Source of the DNA: CAZGTQ01 sp964528575
Lineage (GTDB): Bacteria; Planctomycetota; UBA1135; GCA-002686595
NCBI GenBank assembly: GCA_964528575.1
Contig: CAZGTQ010000237.1
Location: 1-6,821, forward strand
DNA: 6,821 bases
Direction: 5' to 3'
This document shows, in pieces, positions 6,769-6,821 of the stretch. The notes beneath the pieces were generated by a model. That model did not search any database. It had not been told where the DNA came from and saw only the letters and a list, made by a program, of their open reading frames with translations. A program made the translations under genes and the position numbers. Each line of letters starts with the position of its first letter. Position 1 is the first letter of the stretch.

Positions 6769-6821
6769 GTGGCCTCGCGGCCCCCATTCACCCTCGCCTT
6801 TGTCCCTCTCGCCTTGCTCCC
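6769..6821 (+). CDS. Possible start of a secreted or membrane protein (partial)
   Basis: From GTG at 6769 a frame runs to the window edge, encoding VASRPPFTLAFVPLALLP: one Arg near the start, then a hydrophobic stretch, as in a signal peptide or first membrane segment. It lies about 28 nt after the start site predicted for the promoter at 6706-6734. There is no obvious Shine-Dalgarno site, and the true start may lie beyond the window. No family can be named from 18 residues. Confidence 0.35.
   Translation, partial: MASRPPFTLAFVPLALL

Overview
This GC-rich window (about 70% by eye, with almost every third codon position G or C) is a block of core metabolism and tRNA modification from a bacterial chromosome. 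The free-standing AccD with an N-terminal zinc finger, the GapA-type GAPDH and the two-domain TilS all point to a bacterium. The order gap-pgk-rpe-accD, low-complexity protein tails and many GC palindromes suggest a lineage such as Myxococcota, Planctomycetota or a related group, but the sequence alone does not settle this. I see no phage, transposon, CRISPR, rRNA or tRNA signal.

Layout. On the minus strand, reading from about 4528 down to 1, a likely operon runs gap (4362-3313), pgk (3292-2012), rpe (1929-1237), accD (1223-90) and probably the start of another gene at the left edge. A good sigma70-type promoter (TTGATC, 17 nt, TATTCT) sits at 4563-4535, giving gap a leader of about 165 nt that can form several stems. 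Spacings are 20, 82 and 13 nt. On the plus strand, tilS (4811-6604) diverges from gap across a 448-nt intergenic region with two opposing promoter candidates and short GGAAAYCGCA repeats. After tilS there is a 43-bp tandem duplication, each copy holding a GC hairpin, then a second good promoter (GTGACT, 17 nt, TATTCT) and the probable first codons of an exported protein cut by the right edge.

How the genes fit together. GAPDH and PGK are consecutive steps of lower glycolysis/gluconeogenesis (and of the Calvin cycle where present). Rpe connects the pentose phosphate pathway to the same triose pool. AccD is the carboxyltransferase beta subunit of acetyl-CoA carboxylase, which commits acetyl-CoA to fatty acid synthesis. 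Cotranscription would tie central carbon flux to lipid supply. TilS makes lysidine at C34 of tRNA-Ile(CAU) and is functionally unrelated.

The most notable signals are not new gene families. They are structures added to ordinary genes: an in-frame 27-bp repeat tract inside TilS, an 11-residue duplication in an N-terminal extension of PGK, an 82-residue disordered tail on AccD, the structured gap leader and the duplicated hairpin after tilS. I found no convincing undescribed multi-gene system.
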